Positions 16,359-25,275 of a stretch of DNA of 64,000 nucleotides are shown here, in pieces (the first letter of the stretch is position 1; each line of letters begins with the position of its first letter). The stretch lies in assembly GCA_041397825.1 (NCBI GenBank), contig JAWKVX010000003.1, positions 1 to 64,000 on the forward strand. Direction: 5' to 3'. The notes below the pieces were generated by a model. The model was not told where the DNA came from, searched no databases, and saw only the letters and a list, made by a program, of their open reading frames with translations. Made by a program: the position numbers and the translations under genes. Source of the DNA: JANNSX01 sp041397825 (GTDB lineage Bacteria; Pseudomonadota; Alphaproteobacteria; Rhizobiales; Hyphomicrobiaceae).

Positions 16359-17795
16359 TCATTCCGTCTCGCGAAGGTCGAGCGGCAGAACCTTGCCGGG
16401 ATTGAGCAGCCAGCCGGGGTCGAAGACCTCTTTCAATCGCTTCTGCTGGGCCAGATCCGTCGGTGTGAATTGCAAGGGCATCAGGTCTCGCTTCTCGATG
16501 CCGACACCATGCTCGCCCGTCAGGCAGCCGCCGACGGCGACGCAATGCTTGAGAATCTCGGCGCCGCAGGCCTCCACTTGCTCGATCGCTCCCGGCTGAT
16601 TCGCATCATAGAGAATGAGGGGATGCAGATTGCCGTCGCCGGCGTGAAAAATGTTGGCCGCCCGGAAACCGAAGCGCTCGGCGATCGCCGCGATCGCCGT
16701 CAGCGTCTCCGGCAACCGGGACAGCGGGATGGTGCCATCCATGCAGAGGTAGTCGGCGACCCGGCCGATGGCGCCAAAGGCGGATTTCCGACCCCTCCAG
16801 ATTGCGGCAGTCTCCGTCTCGCTCTGGCTGATCCGGATGGTCGTCGGATTGGCGGGGCTCGCAAGCTGCCGGATCTTGCTCAGCGCCTCGTCGATCTCGG
16901 CGTCGGAGCCCTCCACCTCGATGATGAGCATGGCCTCGACATCGAGGGGATAGCCGGCCTTGGCGAAGCTCTCGCAGACCTGGATTGCAGGCTTGTCCAT
17001 GAACTCGATGGCGACCGGCACGATGCCGGCGGCGATGATGCGGGCCACGGCCGTTCCGGCATCCTCGCTCGAGCGGAAGCCGATCAGCATTGGCCGGGCG
17101 CCCTCCGGCTTCTTCAGGATCCGAACGGTCGCCTCGGTCACGACACCGAATTGGCCCTCCGAGCCGACGATCAATCCGAGCAGGTCGTAACCCGGTGCGT
17201 CCAGGTGAGCGCCGCCGATATCGACGATCGTGCCGTCGACCAGCACCATTCTCACGCCCAGGAGGTTGTTGGTGGTGACGCCGTATTTGAGGCAATGCGC
17301 GCCGCCCGAGTTCATGGCGATATTGCCGGCAATGGTGCAGGCGAGCTGGCTCGAGGGATCGGGCGCATAGAAGAAACCGTTGGCGCCCACCGCCTCGGAG
17401 ATCGCGAGATTGGTGATGCCGGCCTGCACGCGGGCGGACCGGTTGGCGTAGTCGATCTCGAGCACCTGGCTCATGCGCCCGAGCCCCAGCACGATACCGT
17501 CCTCCGCCGGCAAGGCGCCGCCGGCAAGCGAGGTGCCGGCTCCGCGCGGCACGACCTTCACGCCGTGGGTATGACAGTAGGCCATCGTCGCCGCGACCTG
17601 CTCGGTCGTCTCGGGGAGTACGACGGCCAGCGGTTTCGCTGCGTAGGCCGTCAAGGCGTCCGTCTCGAAGCTCCGGCAGCCGTCATCGTCACCAATGACA
17701 TTAGCCTGGCCGATCAGTCGCTCTAGGTCGCGGACGATGCGCGAGCGGTTCGCGAGAATCGTCGGGTCCGGCGTCGGACGCTGAAGTATGCCCAC
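16359..17795 (-). CDS. glcD: Glycolate oxidase subunit, FAD-linked
   Basis: The 478-residue catalytic subunit has the FAD-binding segment VVPRGAGTSLAGGALP, the block APDPSSQLACTIAGNIAMNSGG, and the C-terminal FAD-oxidase cap with HAGDGNLHP, GCLTGEHGVGIEK and FDPGWLLNPGKVLP. These match glycolate/D-lactate dehydrogenases; co-occurrence with glcE and glcF makes glycolate the likely substrate. Start ATG at 17795. It heads the operon; a LysR gene is transcribed away on the other side of a 378-base gap. Confidence 0.95.
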   Translation of the reverse strand: MGILQRPTPDPTILANRSRIVRDLERLIGQANVIGDDDGCRSFETDALTAYAAKPLAVVLPETTEQVAATMAYCHTHGVKVVPRGAGTSLAGGALPAEDGIVLGLGRMSQVLEIDYANRSARVQAGITNLAISEAVGANGFFYAPDPSSQLACTIAGNIAMNSGGAHCLKYGVTTNNLLGVRMVLVDGTIVDIGGAHLDAPGYDLLGLIVGSEGQFGVVTEATVRILKKPEGARPMLIGFRSSEDAGTAVARIIAAGIVPVAIEFMDKPAIQVCESFAKAGYPLDVEAMLIIEVEGSDAEIDEALSKIRQLASPANPTTIRISQSETETAAIWRGRKSAFGAIGRVADYLCMDGTIPLSRLPETLTAIAAIAERFGFRAANIFHAGDGNLHPLILYDANQPGAIEQVEACGAEILKHCVAVGGCLTGEHGVGIEKRDLMPLQFTPTDLAQQKRLKEVFDPGWLLNPGKVLPLDLRETE

Positions 17796-17891
17796 GGTGC
17801 CCTCATGCTGTGCGGCGTTTTCATAGCGCTAGAGCACGCTCAGGCAAAGTGGAAGCCGGATTGCCGTCAGAGCCTGCTCAAAGCCAACACC

Positions 17892-17934
17892 TTGGAGCGG
17901 GTCCAAGGGGCCGCGCGACGCGAGCCCGCTCCAA
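17892..17934. repeat. 10-bp inverted repeat, possible palindromic element
   Basis: TTGGAGCGGG and CCCGCTCCAA are exact complements separated by 23 bases. The size and GC-rich stem resemble REP-type intergenic elements; no second full copy was found in the window. Confidence 0.55.
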
Positions 17935-18039
17935 GAGGGCAATGTTGCCACGCCCTGGCGGCTTCTCAAGGGCGGATTGGACGTTTGAGGTGGCGGGGCC
18001 GGCTGTCGCCCAAATTGGCAACCTCTGGTTAATTTTCTC

Positions 18040-18059
18040 TTGACTACAATTGAAAATTG
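18040..18059 (+). promoter_or_regulatory. Probable LysR-type control site and -35 element
   Basis: TTGACT (18040-18045) runs into CAATT-GAA-AATTG, a 13-bp AT-rich palindrome, then CCAAT. LysR-type regulators bind T-N11-A palindromes of this style between divergent genes. The assignment is by position and form only. Confidence 0.4.
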
Positions 18060-18173
18060 CCAATTCATGAAAATCGGAATAGACGCATTCCTTCCATCGG
18101 CGAACGGATCTTGTGCGTTGATGGGGGGAATGCGGCACCTATTCAGAGGGTTAGGCGTCAACAGGAGAGGGCC

Positions 18174-19090
18174 ATGACGGATACGACCGATCTCGAGATA
18201 TTTGCCAGGGTGGCCCGCACAGGCAACATGTCGGCAGCAGGGCGCGAGATGGGGTTGTCGCCGGCGGTCGTGAGCAAGCGCATCAGCCTCTTGGAGGATC
18301 GGCTCGGCGCAAGGCTTTTCCAGCGCTCGACGCGGCAGCTCTCGCTCACGGACATCGGCGAAGGTTACTTCCGGCGGGTGGTCGACATTCTGAGCCTGGT
18401 CGAGGATCGGAGGACTTCATCGCCCGCTACAACGCCAGGCCCTCCGGACGGCTGAAGGTCAACGCCTCGGCAGCGGTGCTGCGCCGTCTCGTCGTGCCGC
18501 ATTTGCCGGGGTTCGCACGGCTCTATCCCGACGTCGAGGTGGATCTCCACGCCTCGGACGAGCCCGCCGACGTCATACGGGACGGCATCGACGTCGCCCT
18601 CCATGTCGGCAAAGCGCCTGGCGAGGACCTTGAATACCTGCAACTGACCGATCTGCCGCAGGTTCTCTGTGCCTCGCCGGACTATCTCGAGGAGGAAGGG
18701 CGGCCGAGCCAGCCGTCGCATCTCAAGGACCACATCTGTCTTGGGCATGCGGACGAGGAGTACTGGCGCCTCGTCAACGGCCGCGACAACCACATCATTC
18801 GCATCAACAGCCGGTTGCGGACGAACTGCTCGGACCTCATCCGCGAGGCGGCCCTGGCCGGTCTCGGAATTGCGCTCTGCCCGGCTGCCGCGATCGACAA
18901 GGAGCTGGCGAATGGCAGTCTGTTGCATGTGATGCCGGATTGGCTGAGCGATGCTCCGAGTCGCCTCTACGCCGTGCTCGCGTGCCGTGAGTTCATGCCG
19001 GCGAAGGTCGAGGCGTTTCTCGACTTCTTCAAGTCCCGCATCGAGGGGCAGCCGGAGCAGCAATCCGAGAAGATCAGGGCCCTCGCGTGA
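18174..19090 (+). pseudogene. LysR-family transcriptional regulator with one frameshift
   Basis: ATG 18174 (preceded by AGGAGAGG) begins a normal LysR helix-turn-helix (TDLEIFARVARTGNMSAAGREMGLSPAVVSKRISLLE). The frame breaks near 18400-18412, and the co-inducer-binding domain continues one frame over as DFIARYNARPSGRLKVNASAAVLRRL, running to 19090. The total length is two more than a multiple of three, which fits a one-base loss in an otherwise complete 305-residue gene. It lies divergent from glcDEF and is a candidate glycolate regulator. Either a true null or a consensus error (see findings). Confidence 0.8.
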
Positions 19091-19118
19091 GCGCAGGCGA
19101 CCTTGGGAGACGGCCCGA

Positions 19119-21253
19119 CTAGTCTTGCAGGCTTCGGCTGAGGATATCGAAGTGCCGCGCGATCAGGGCCGCCTTGTCCAGCGCCAGGCACGCGTCGTCG
19201 AGGACGGCGGCGAGGCGCTCGGTGGCCGGGCGGCCGTTCGGGCGATCGAGGGCGACCGATGTCACGACCCGGGCGCTCGCGCAGAGCCGGAGCGCACCAA
19301 CGGCCCGGTCGCCGTCACGCGCGATCTTGACCGGCTGTCCGAGATGGCAGCGCGAGGCGGCCGCGCGTTGCGCGCGGTCTGAAGGCGTCACCGGTAGCGC
19401 GGCCGACAGATCGCTCAACAGCCAGCGATGCACACGCTTGAGCTCGTCCATGTGGAGAGGTACGCGCTTGCCGTGCCGGATCGTCGCGAGCGTGAAGCTC
19501 AGGATCGTCTGCTCATCGGACCAGGCTCTCTCCGCCGACAGGCTGGAGCGATCGACGACCGGTGCCTCGATGAGATCCAGCAGGGAGTGCCCGGCCACGG
19601 CTCGTCGCATTTCGCTAGCGAACGTGGTGAGGATCTCCTCGGCCTGGTCCGCCGGCACGGTTTGAAAGCGCTCGATCTCGTCGAGCGCCGCCCGCCAACG
19701 CGCCAGGATGCCGAGATTGGGCGTCGGCGGCAGCGTTGCGGCCGGACGCGCCAGCGCCGGCGGCCATTCGCTTCGGGCGCTATAGAGTCCGAGGCCGGCG
19801 GGCAGTTGCGATAGCTCCGCGGCACGTCGCACACCCGCCGCCGGAACGACGAGCGCACCGGAGAAGGGCGGTCCGGCGAAGAATTTTGAACCGGTGATCT
19901 GAACCATCTGGTCGCGCGCCAGCATCTGGCGCAGGGCATCCGGCGAGAGTCGCATCTGGCAGGCGTCGATGACGACGACGAGCCTCGAGCCGTAGCGGTG
20001 CTGCAATCGCGCGATCACCTCGGGAGTTGGTGCGCCGGCCCCGGTCTTGGCCGCATCGAGGGCATGCAGCACACACCTGCGCCCACGAGCGATGATCCCG
20101 GAGATTTTGCTCTCGACCTCCGCATCGATCTCCGCCTGTGCGCGAAGCGCGCCGGTAGGGAGGCGAAGAGGGATCCATTGGGCGTCGACCGTCTCGCCGC
20201 CCAGGCCCTCGAGGGCTGGCCCGCGGCGACTGAATGTCCGAGCGATGTCGCGTTCAGGAAATGGCGTCCCGCCGCCGCGTGCGGTATCCCGGAGCCCGTT
20301 TCGTCGGGCGCCAGGAAGAGTGAGGTGATCGGCGTGGAGTCGGCGGCCTTGGCGATGGCCAACGCGGCGAACGTGGTGTCGGTGCCCGAGGCTGCGAGAA
20401 TGACGTCGGCGCCAGGGACCTGGTCCAGACCCAGATGTCGCCCGATCTCGGTCCGGATGGCGTTTGCTTCACGCGTGCAGGCGGCTGCGAGCCTGCCGCC
20501 GACGGCCTCGGCGATGAGGTGCTGCCTGAGGGTTTCGACGGCCGCAAAACCGGTCGTCGTCATGGAGCTGGCGGTCGAGGATGCGAAGCTGATCTCGCCA
20601 GTGACGGGACGGGGCGCTGCGCCATAGCCGTTCATGCCGGTACGCGGGTCGAGGGCAATTCGAGGATCGCCTCCCGACAGCACCATCGCCTCGGCCGAGA
20701 GAGCGACCGAGCTCAGGCCTGCCATCATATTGACCGCCTCGGTGCGGAGTGCGGGGCTGGCGACGATCCGGGCGATGTCCGCGCGCTCGAGGCCCTGCAG
20801 GGCGAGCAGCCCGCCGAGGTCGACGGGTGAATTGCCGAGCAACAGCCCGAGCTCGTCGAAGGCATCCGGCAGAGCGACAGCGCGATAGGCTGCGGCCAGC
20901 CAGTCGGGAAGGCCGGCCACGGCGGCGAGTCGAATGCCGACGGGAAGCGTCGCCAAGTAGCTCGCGGCAACCCGGCAAGCGGCAATGGCCGACGCCGCTT
21001 GCGAGGCAAGCCCGAGCTGACCTGACGTGAGACGTTGCCAAAGTGAGACCTCAGCGGCGTGTCGCAACAGAAGGCGCGCCGTGGATGAATTGGCGAGCAT
21101 GCCGGGTGAGATGGCGATGGTCTTGTCGTCGGCGACAAAGAGAGACTCGCTCGTATCGGCGATCCGAACCTCGCAGCCTTCGAGCACCGGCGCGAGCTCG
21201 GGCGCCGCTATCAACTCCTGGAAGATCTTGTGAGCCTCGGGAGTGAGCAGCAC
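19119..21253 (-). pseudogene. Uncharacterised PLP-dependent protein with one frameshift
   Basis: About 710 residues are encoded if a frame change near 20210-20222 is repaired. The N-terminal 190 residues are helical and not recognised. The central and C-terminal parts look like a fold-type I PLP enzyme: ASGTDTTFAALAIAK, then VVVIDACQMRLSPDALRQM and the probable Schiff-base lysine in QITGSKFFAGPPFSGALV. The length of 2135 bases is one short of a multiple of three, consistent with one deleted base. It begins inside the 3' end of the decarboxylase gene upstream, suggesting a linked function. Its reaction is unknown. Confidence 0.6.
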
Positions 21254-22817
21254 GGGGCCTTGCCGACGTGCCGTCGGTCGGACCGAGGCCGCTTTCGCTG
21301 TCCGGCGGGGGTCCCGGTCGCGGCTTGGTCGACGGCAGGGCCTGGGCCTCTGCGACGACGGCCTCGATCAGGAGGTCGAGGTCGGCGAGGGTGGTCCGGT
21401 GATTGGTCAGGTTGACGCGGATCGCCAGCTGGCCGCCGATGCGCGTCGTCGACGGCGCGGCAATGCCCTTCTCCTGCAGGGCGACCACGACCTCGCCGTT
21501 GATGTCGTCGAGCTTCGTGGCATCAGCCGAGCGGTAGCGGAAGCAGACGATATTGAGCGCCACCGGCGCCAGCAGCTCGAGATCGGGGTGTGCGGAGACC
21601 AGCCGAGCCAGATGCTGCGCCTGGCGGCAATTGTCGGCGATCTTTTCGCCGAGCCGATCGAGCCCGTGCTCCTTCAGTGTGAACCACACCTTGAAGGCGC
21701 GGAAGCTGCGGCTGAGCTCCGGCCCGAGCTCGCAATACCACGGCTCGCCGGCTGCCAGGCCGCGGGCGGCGCCCTTGAGGTAGTCCGGCCGTGATGCAAA
21801 GCTCTCTCTCAATCGCACGCCGTCGCGGACGAGCACGGCACCGGCGTCGTAGGGGACGTGCAGCCATTTGTGGAAGTCGAAGGCGATTGAATGGGCGCGG
21901 TCGATGCCGGCGACGATGCTGCGGGTCTCCGGCGAAAGGCGGGCGAGGGCACCGAAGGCGCCATCGACATGGAGCCAGAGTTTCTCGGATCGCGCGATAC
22001 GGGCGAGTTTGGCGAGCGGATCGGTGGCGCCGGTATTGACGGTTCCGGCCGTGCCGATGATCGCGAAGGGCTCGAATCCGGTGGCACGATCCTCGGCGAT
22101 CTGCCGTGCGAGGGCCGCCGGGTCCATGCGCTGCTTTGCGTCGACCGGTATGAGGCGGAGCGCCTCGCGGCCAAGACCCAGGATCTCGAACGCCTTGGCG
22201 ACCGACGAATGCGACTCGACCGAGGCATAGCCAGTAAGCCGACGCCGGGCGACACCCTTCCTGCGCGTATCGGCCGATCCTGCGCTGTCGCGGGCTGCCG
22301 TCAGCGCAATAAGCGTCGCCATTGACGTGCCCGAGACGAGAAGGCCGCTGGCCGCCTGGGGAAATCCGAAGACCTCCGTCATCCAAGAGATGATCTGCCG
22401 CTCGACATAGACGGCGGCATGCTCGCGTCCGCCGGCATTGACGTTCATGGCCGCGGCAAGCATCTCGGCGACGACGCCGCCGGCCGTGCCGCTGCCATGC
22501 ACCCAGCCGAAGAAGCGAGGGTGCGTGTTGCCGACCGTGTAGGGGAGGATGAGTCGCCGCACCTCGTCGAGCGTGTGGCCGAGACCTAGTCCGGTCCACG
22601 GGGTGGGCCCGGCGATCCTCTGCTTGACGGGGTCCGGTACCGGACGCCAGACCGGCCGCGTCGCGACGCTCTCAATATGATCCAATGCGGCGTCGAGGGC
22701 CTCGTGCGCCTGGCGCCGGTAGCTTGCCCAGTCAGCCGGATCCAGGCTCCGCATCGGGCGTGCCGCTGCAACCTTCGGCATCGTCGGAAGCCGCCTGAGC
22801 GTGCTCTTGCCTGGCAT
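21051..22817 (-). CDS. Group II PLP-dependent (aromatic amino acid-type) decarboxylase
   Basis: The protein has the family blocks HPRFFGWVHGSGTAGGVVAEML, GLLVSGTSMATLIAL, GTVNTGATDPL, LHVDGAFGA and the PLP lysine in DFHKWLHVPYD. It belongs with DDC/tryptophan/glutamate decarboxylase-like enzymes that remove CO2 from an amino acid; the substrate is not evident. True homology ends near residue 480 (LIEAVVAEAQAL); the last 100 codons overlap the next gene by about 200 bases and look non-coding, so the native stop may be lost or masked by an indel. Start uncertain: 22817 has GGGGAAAG upstream; 22781 and 22754 are alternatives. Confidence 0.8.
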   Translation of the reverse strand: MPGKSTLRRLPTMPKVAAARPMRSLDPADWASYRRQAHEALDAALDHIESVATRPVWRPVPDPVKQRIAGPTPWTGLGLGHTLDEVRRLILPYTVGNTHPRFFGWVHGSGTAGGVVAEMLAAAMNVNAGGREHAAVYVERQIISWMTEVFGFPQAASGLLVSGTSMATLIALTAARDSAGSADTRRKGVARRRLTGYASVESHSSVAKAFEILGLGREALRLIPVDAKQRMDPAALARQIAEDRATGFEPFAIIGTAGTVNTGATDPLAKLARIARSEKLWLHVDGAFGALARLSPETRSIVAGIDRAHSIAFDFHKWLHVPYDAGAVLVRDGVRLRESFASRPDYLKGAARGLAAGEPWYCELGPELSRSFRAFKVWFTLKEHGLDRLGEKIADNCRQAQHLARLVSAHPDLELLAPVALNIVCFRYRSADATKLDDINGEVVVALQEKGIAAPSTTRIGGQLAIRVNLTNHRTTLADLDLLIEAVVAEAQALPSTKPRPGPPPDSESGLGPTDGTSARPRAAHSRGSQDLPGVDSGARARAGARRLRGSDRRYERVSLCRRRQDHRHLTRHARQFIHGAPSVATRR

Positions 22818-22943
22818 GGCGGCAGCTTTCCCCGGAACCGGGCCCATCCCTCCGGCCGTATGCGGCGCCACGCGGGTCGCGCTCCGGCCAATCCCTACGA
22901 GAGAATGAACGCGGGACCTTAACAAACGGGAAACGCTTGTGAT

Positions 22944-23573
22944 TCAATCACCGAGCTGGATCACCGGGCCACCCGCTGCCTCGGCATCGGCGGGATCGTG
23001 GGTGACGAGGAGCGATGGTAGGCCTTCGGCGCGAGCCCGGGCGAAGACGAAGCTGCGAATCTCACTGCGAAGGGCGGTATCGAGCTTCGAGAACGGCTCG
23101 TCGAGCAGCAGCGCATGCGGCTCCGAAAGAAGGACGCGCATCAGCGCTACCCGGGCCTTCTGGCCACCGGACAGCGTCGCCGGATCGCGATCCTCGAATC
23201 CCACGAGATCGGCGGCGGCAAGTGCGGCCCGAACCCGTGCTCTCCGCTCGGGCACCCGACGACCAACCCCAAACAGCAGATTGGACCCGACCGAGAGATG
23301 GGGAAACAACAGCGGGTCCTGGAACATGAGGCCGATGCGCCGTTCCTCCGGCGGCAGGCCGGAGATATCACGGCCATCGAGGAGAACGCGACCGGCGGCT
23401 GTGAATGCCGGATCGAGCAGGCCCGCCACATAGGACAGCAATGTCGACTTGCCGGAGCCGGAGGGACCCATCACCGTCAGGACCTCGCCGGGGCCGATAT
23501 GTGCGTCGATCGACAGCAGCCGCTCCGCCTGCCGGTGGATGTTCACGCCCGAGAGCACGAGCTCATGCGTCAT
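22944..23573 (-). CDS. ABC transporter ATPase, YnjD-like
   Basis: This 209-residue cytoplasmic ATPase has Walker A GPSGSGKST, the signature LSGGQKAR and Walker B ALLLDEP, followed by VTHDPADAEA. It is short, like E. coli YnjD. ATG at 23573 overlaps the permease stop by ATGA; the longer frame to 23921 shadows the permease. With the two genes upstream (to its right) it forms a YnjBCD-type importer whose substrate is not established; thiamine-like or other small-molecule uptake has been proposed for related systems. Confidence 0.88.
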   Translation of the reverse strand: MTHELVLSGVNIHRQAERLLSIDAHIGPGEVLTVMGPSGSGKSTLLSYVAGLLDPAFTAAGRVLLDGRDISGLPPEERRIGLMFQDPLLFPHLSVGSNLLFGVGRRVPERRARVRAALAAADLVGFEDRDPATLSGGQKARVALMRVLLSEPHALLLDEPFSKLDTALRSEIRSFVFARARAEGLPSLLVTHDPADAEAAGGPVIQLGD

Positions 23574-25255
23574 CGCCGGGTCTCGCGCATTGCGCGGCGG
23601 TGGCGCCAGATCAACCTGGGCAGCGCCGTGGCAAGTATGAATCCGACTGCCGGCAGCACCGCCTGCAACAGGGCCCAGACGCCGATGTATCGCCGGTCGC
23701 CGCCAGAGGCCAGCGCGACGGCCTCGGTCGTGATGGTCGGAACGCGGCCTGCACCAAGCACCTGCGTCGGCAGGTATTGACCGATGCTGACAGCGACGCC
23801 GACCGCCGCTGCCGCCAAGATCGGGGTCAAAAGCATCGGCAGTCGGACCCGCCAGAAGACGCCGGCCGGTCGTGCACCGAGCGTCCGCGCCACCGCCGAC
23901 CATCGGGGATCGTGTCGCCAATAGGCTTCCGAGAGCGAGAGATAGACGTAGGGGAGGACGAACAGCACATGGCCTGCGACCACCGGCCAGAAGCCCGGGC
24001 GGATGCCGGCGAGCGCGGCGGCGACGTTGAGGCCGAGCAGGAACGTCACGGCCGGCACCAAGAGCGGCAGGTAGAGAATGGTCAGAGCCGTCCGGCTCGC
24101 TCTGACGCCGCGTCGGACCTCATGCTCGAGGGCGCCGATGGCGCCGACCAATGCGAGCACCGTCGCGAGAGCGGCAATGGCGGCCGTGTTTTCGAGGGGT
24201 TGGGTGAGATTGCGAAGCCCCGTGCGCCAGATCTCCAGCGTTACGTCGCGCGGCAACAGCTCGGGAAATCGCCAATAGCCGGCGACCGACCAGAGCGCCA
24301 GCGCACCGAGACCGACGACCGAGAGGCCGGCGACGGAAGCCATGCTGACCTTTCCTAGGACTCCGAGAGCGCCGTCGCCCGTGCTCCGGCTGCCGCCTTC
24401 GATCCACCAATGGGCCAGGCGGGCGACGATCGCCTCGCCCACCCACCAGATCGCAATCGCGGACAGGCTCACGGCGAGCTGCACGAGGGCACCGGCGCTG
24501 GCCACGAGGCTACGCTCGAGATCCGGATCGTTCGCCCATCGCAAGATGGCGACGCCGAGTGTCGGCGGTGTCGTCGGCCCGAGGATCATGGCGACATCGA
24601 CGACGGACGACGCATAGGCGACGACAGCGTAGACGGGCAGCCGGATGAGGGGATAGAGCGCCGGTGCCACGGCTTTGAGCCAGGCGGTGACGGGCCGATA
24701 GCCGAGAGTCTGCGCCACAGCCAGACGCTCGCCGGCCTGAACCTGTGGCAATGCTGACAGGCTCATCAGCAAGAGGAACGGCGTCTCCTTGACGACGAGA
24801 CCCGCCATCATCGCCAATCCCCAGCGATCGTTGACGATAAGCAGGTCCGGCGGCTCGTGAAGACCGGTGAGCCAGGGTGACAGGGCCCGCAGGATCAGGC
24901 CCGATGGTGCGATCAGGAAAGCGAGTCCAAAGGCCATGGCCGCATGCGGGACGGCGAGGAACGGTGACACGGCGCGGCGGAGGAGGTCGCCGCTCCGCGA
25001 GGAATGGGCCGCCGCCAGGAAGAGGATCGTGATCAGAAGTGCTACGAGCGGCGTGAGAATGCCTGAGGCCAGACTGAGGAGGATCGAGCGGACAAGGGCC
25101 GGAGTCTCTGTGAGCGCGACAAAGGCCGAGCCGTCGATGCCAAGCCTGCCGAGGGCCGGTGCAATGCCGCATGCCGACAGCAGTACGAAGAGAAACCCGG
25201 CAATCACCGGTCCGGCCAGGGCGACGATGACCGCACGTGCGGCGAGCCGCAGCAT
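23570..25255 (-). CDS. Fused double permease of a YnjC-type ABC transporter
   Basis: The 561-residue protein contains two consecutive binding-protein-dependent permease domains, each with about six membrane spans and its own EAA-type loop (ERLAVAQTLGYRPVTAWLKAVAP around residue 195, and SAVARTLGARPAGVFWRVRLP around 470). Such fused permeases are typical of YnjC and ThiP. ATG at 25255 gives MLRLAARAV; the frame further upstream overlaps ynjB. It stops in ATGA overlap with the ATPase. Confidence 0.88.
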   Translation of the reverse strand: MLRLAARAVIVALAGPVIAGFLFVLLSACGIAPALGRLGIDGSAFVALTETPALVRSILLSLASGILTPLVALLITILFLAAAHSSRSGDLLRRAVSPFLAVPHAAMAFGLAFLIAPSGLILRALSPWLTGLHEPPDLLIVNDRWGLAMMAGLVVKETPFLLLMSLSALPQVQAGERLAVAQTLGYRPVTAWLKAVAPALYPLIRLPVYAVVAYASSVVDVAMILGPTTPPTLGVAILRWANDPDLERSLVASAGALVQLAVSLSAIAIWWVGEAIVARLAHWWIEGGSRSTGDGALGVLGKVSMASVAGLSVVGLGALALWSVAGYWRFPELLPRDVTLEIWRTGLRNLTQPLENTAAIAALATVLALVGAIGALEHEVRRGVRASRTALTILYLPLLVPAVTFLLGLNVAAALAGIRPGFWPVVAGHVLFVLPYVYLSLSEAYWRHDPRWSAVARTLGARPAGVFWRVRLPMLLTPILAAAAVGVAVSIGQYLPTQVLGAGRVPTITTEAVALASGGDRRYIGVWALLQAVLPAVGFILATALPRLIWRHRRAMRETRR

Positions 25256-25275
25256 CCTCGGGTCCGCCTGGCCGA

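Larger units (their letters stand above)
17796..18173. other. Divergent intergenic region between glcD and the LysR gene
   Basis: The 378 bases contain no gene. They hold a perfect 10-bp inverted repeat (TTGGAGCGGG/CCCGCTCCAA, 17892-17934), a second one (GTTGCCA/TGGCAAC, 17944-18022) and an AT-rich stretch with TTGACT at 18040 and CAATT-GAA-AATTG at 18047-18059. The AT-rich part is the probable LysR/glc control region. The GC-rich palindromes look like an intergenic repeat element. Confidence 0.6.

Noticed and set aside
16239..17726. A 495-codon plus-strand frame over glcD
   Set aside because: Antisense shadow of glcD with biased Asp/Arg/Gly content and no motif.
21051..21253. The tail of the decarboxylase frame as a real extra domain
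   Set aside because: It is basic, low-complexity and lies antiphase over the start of the next gene; it looks like read-through, not a domain.
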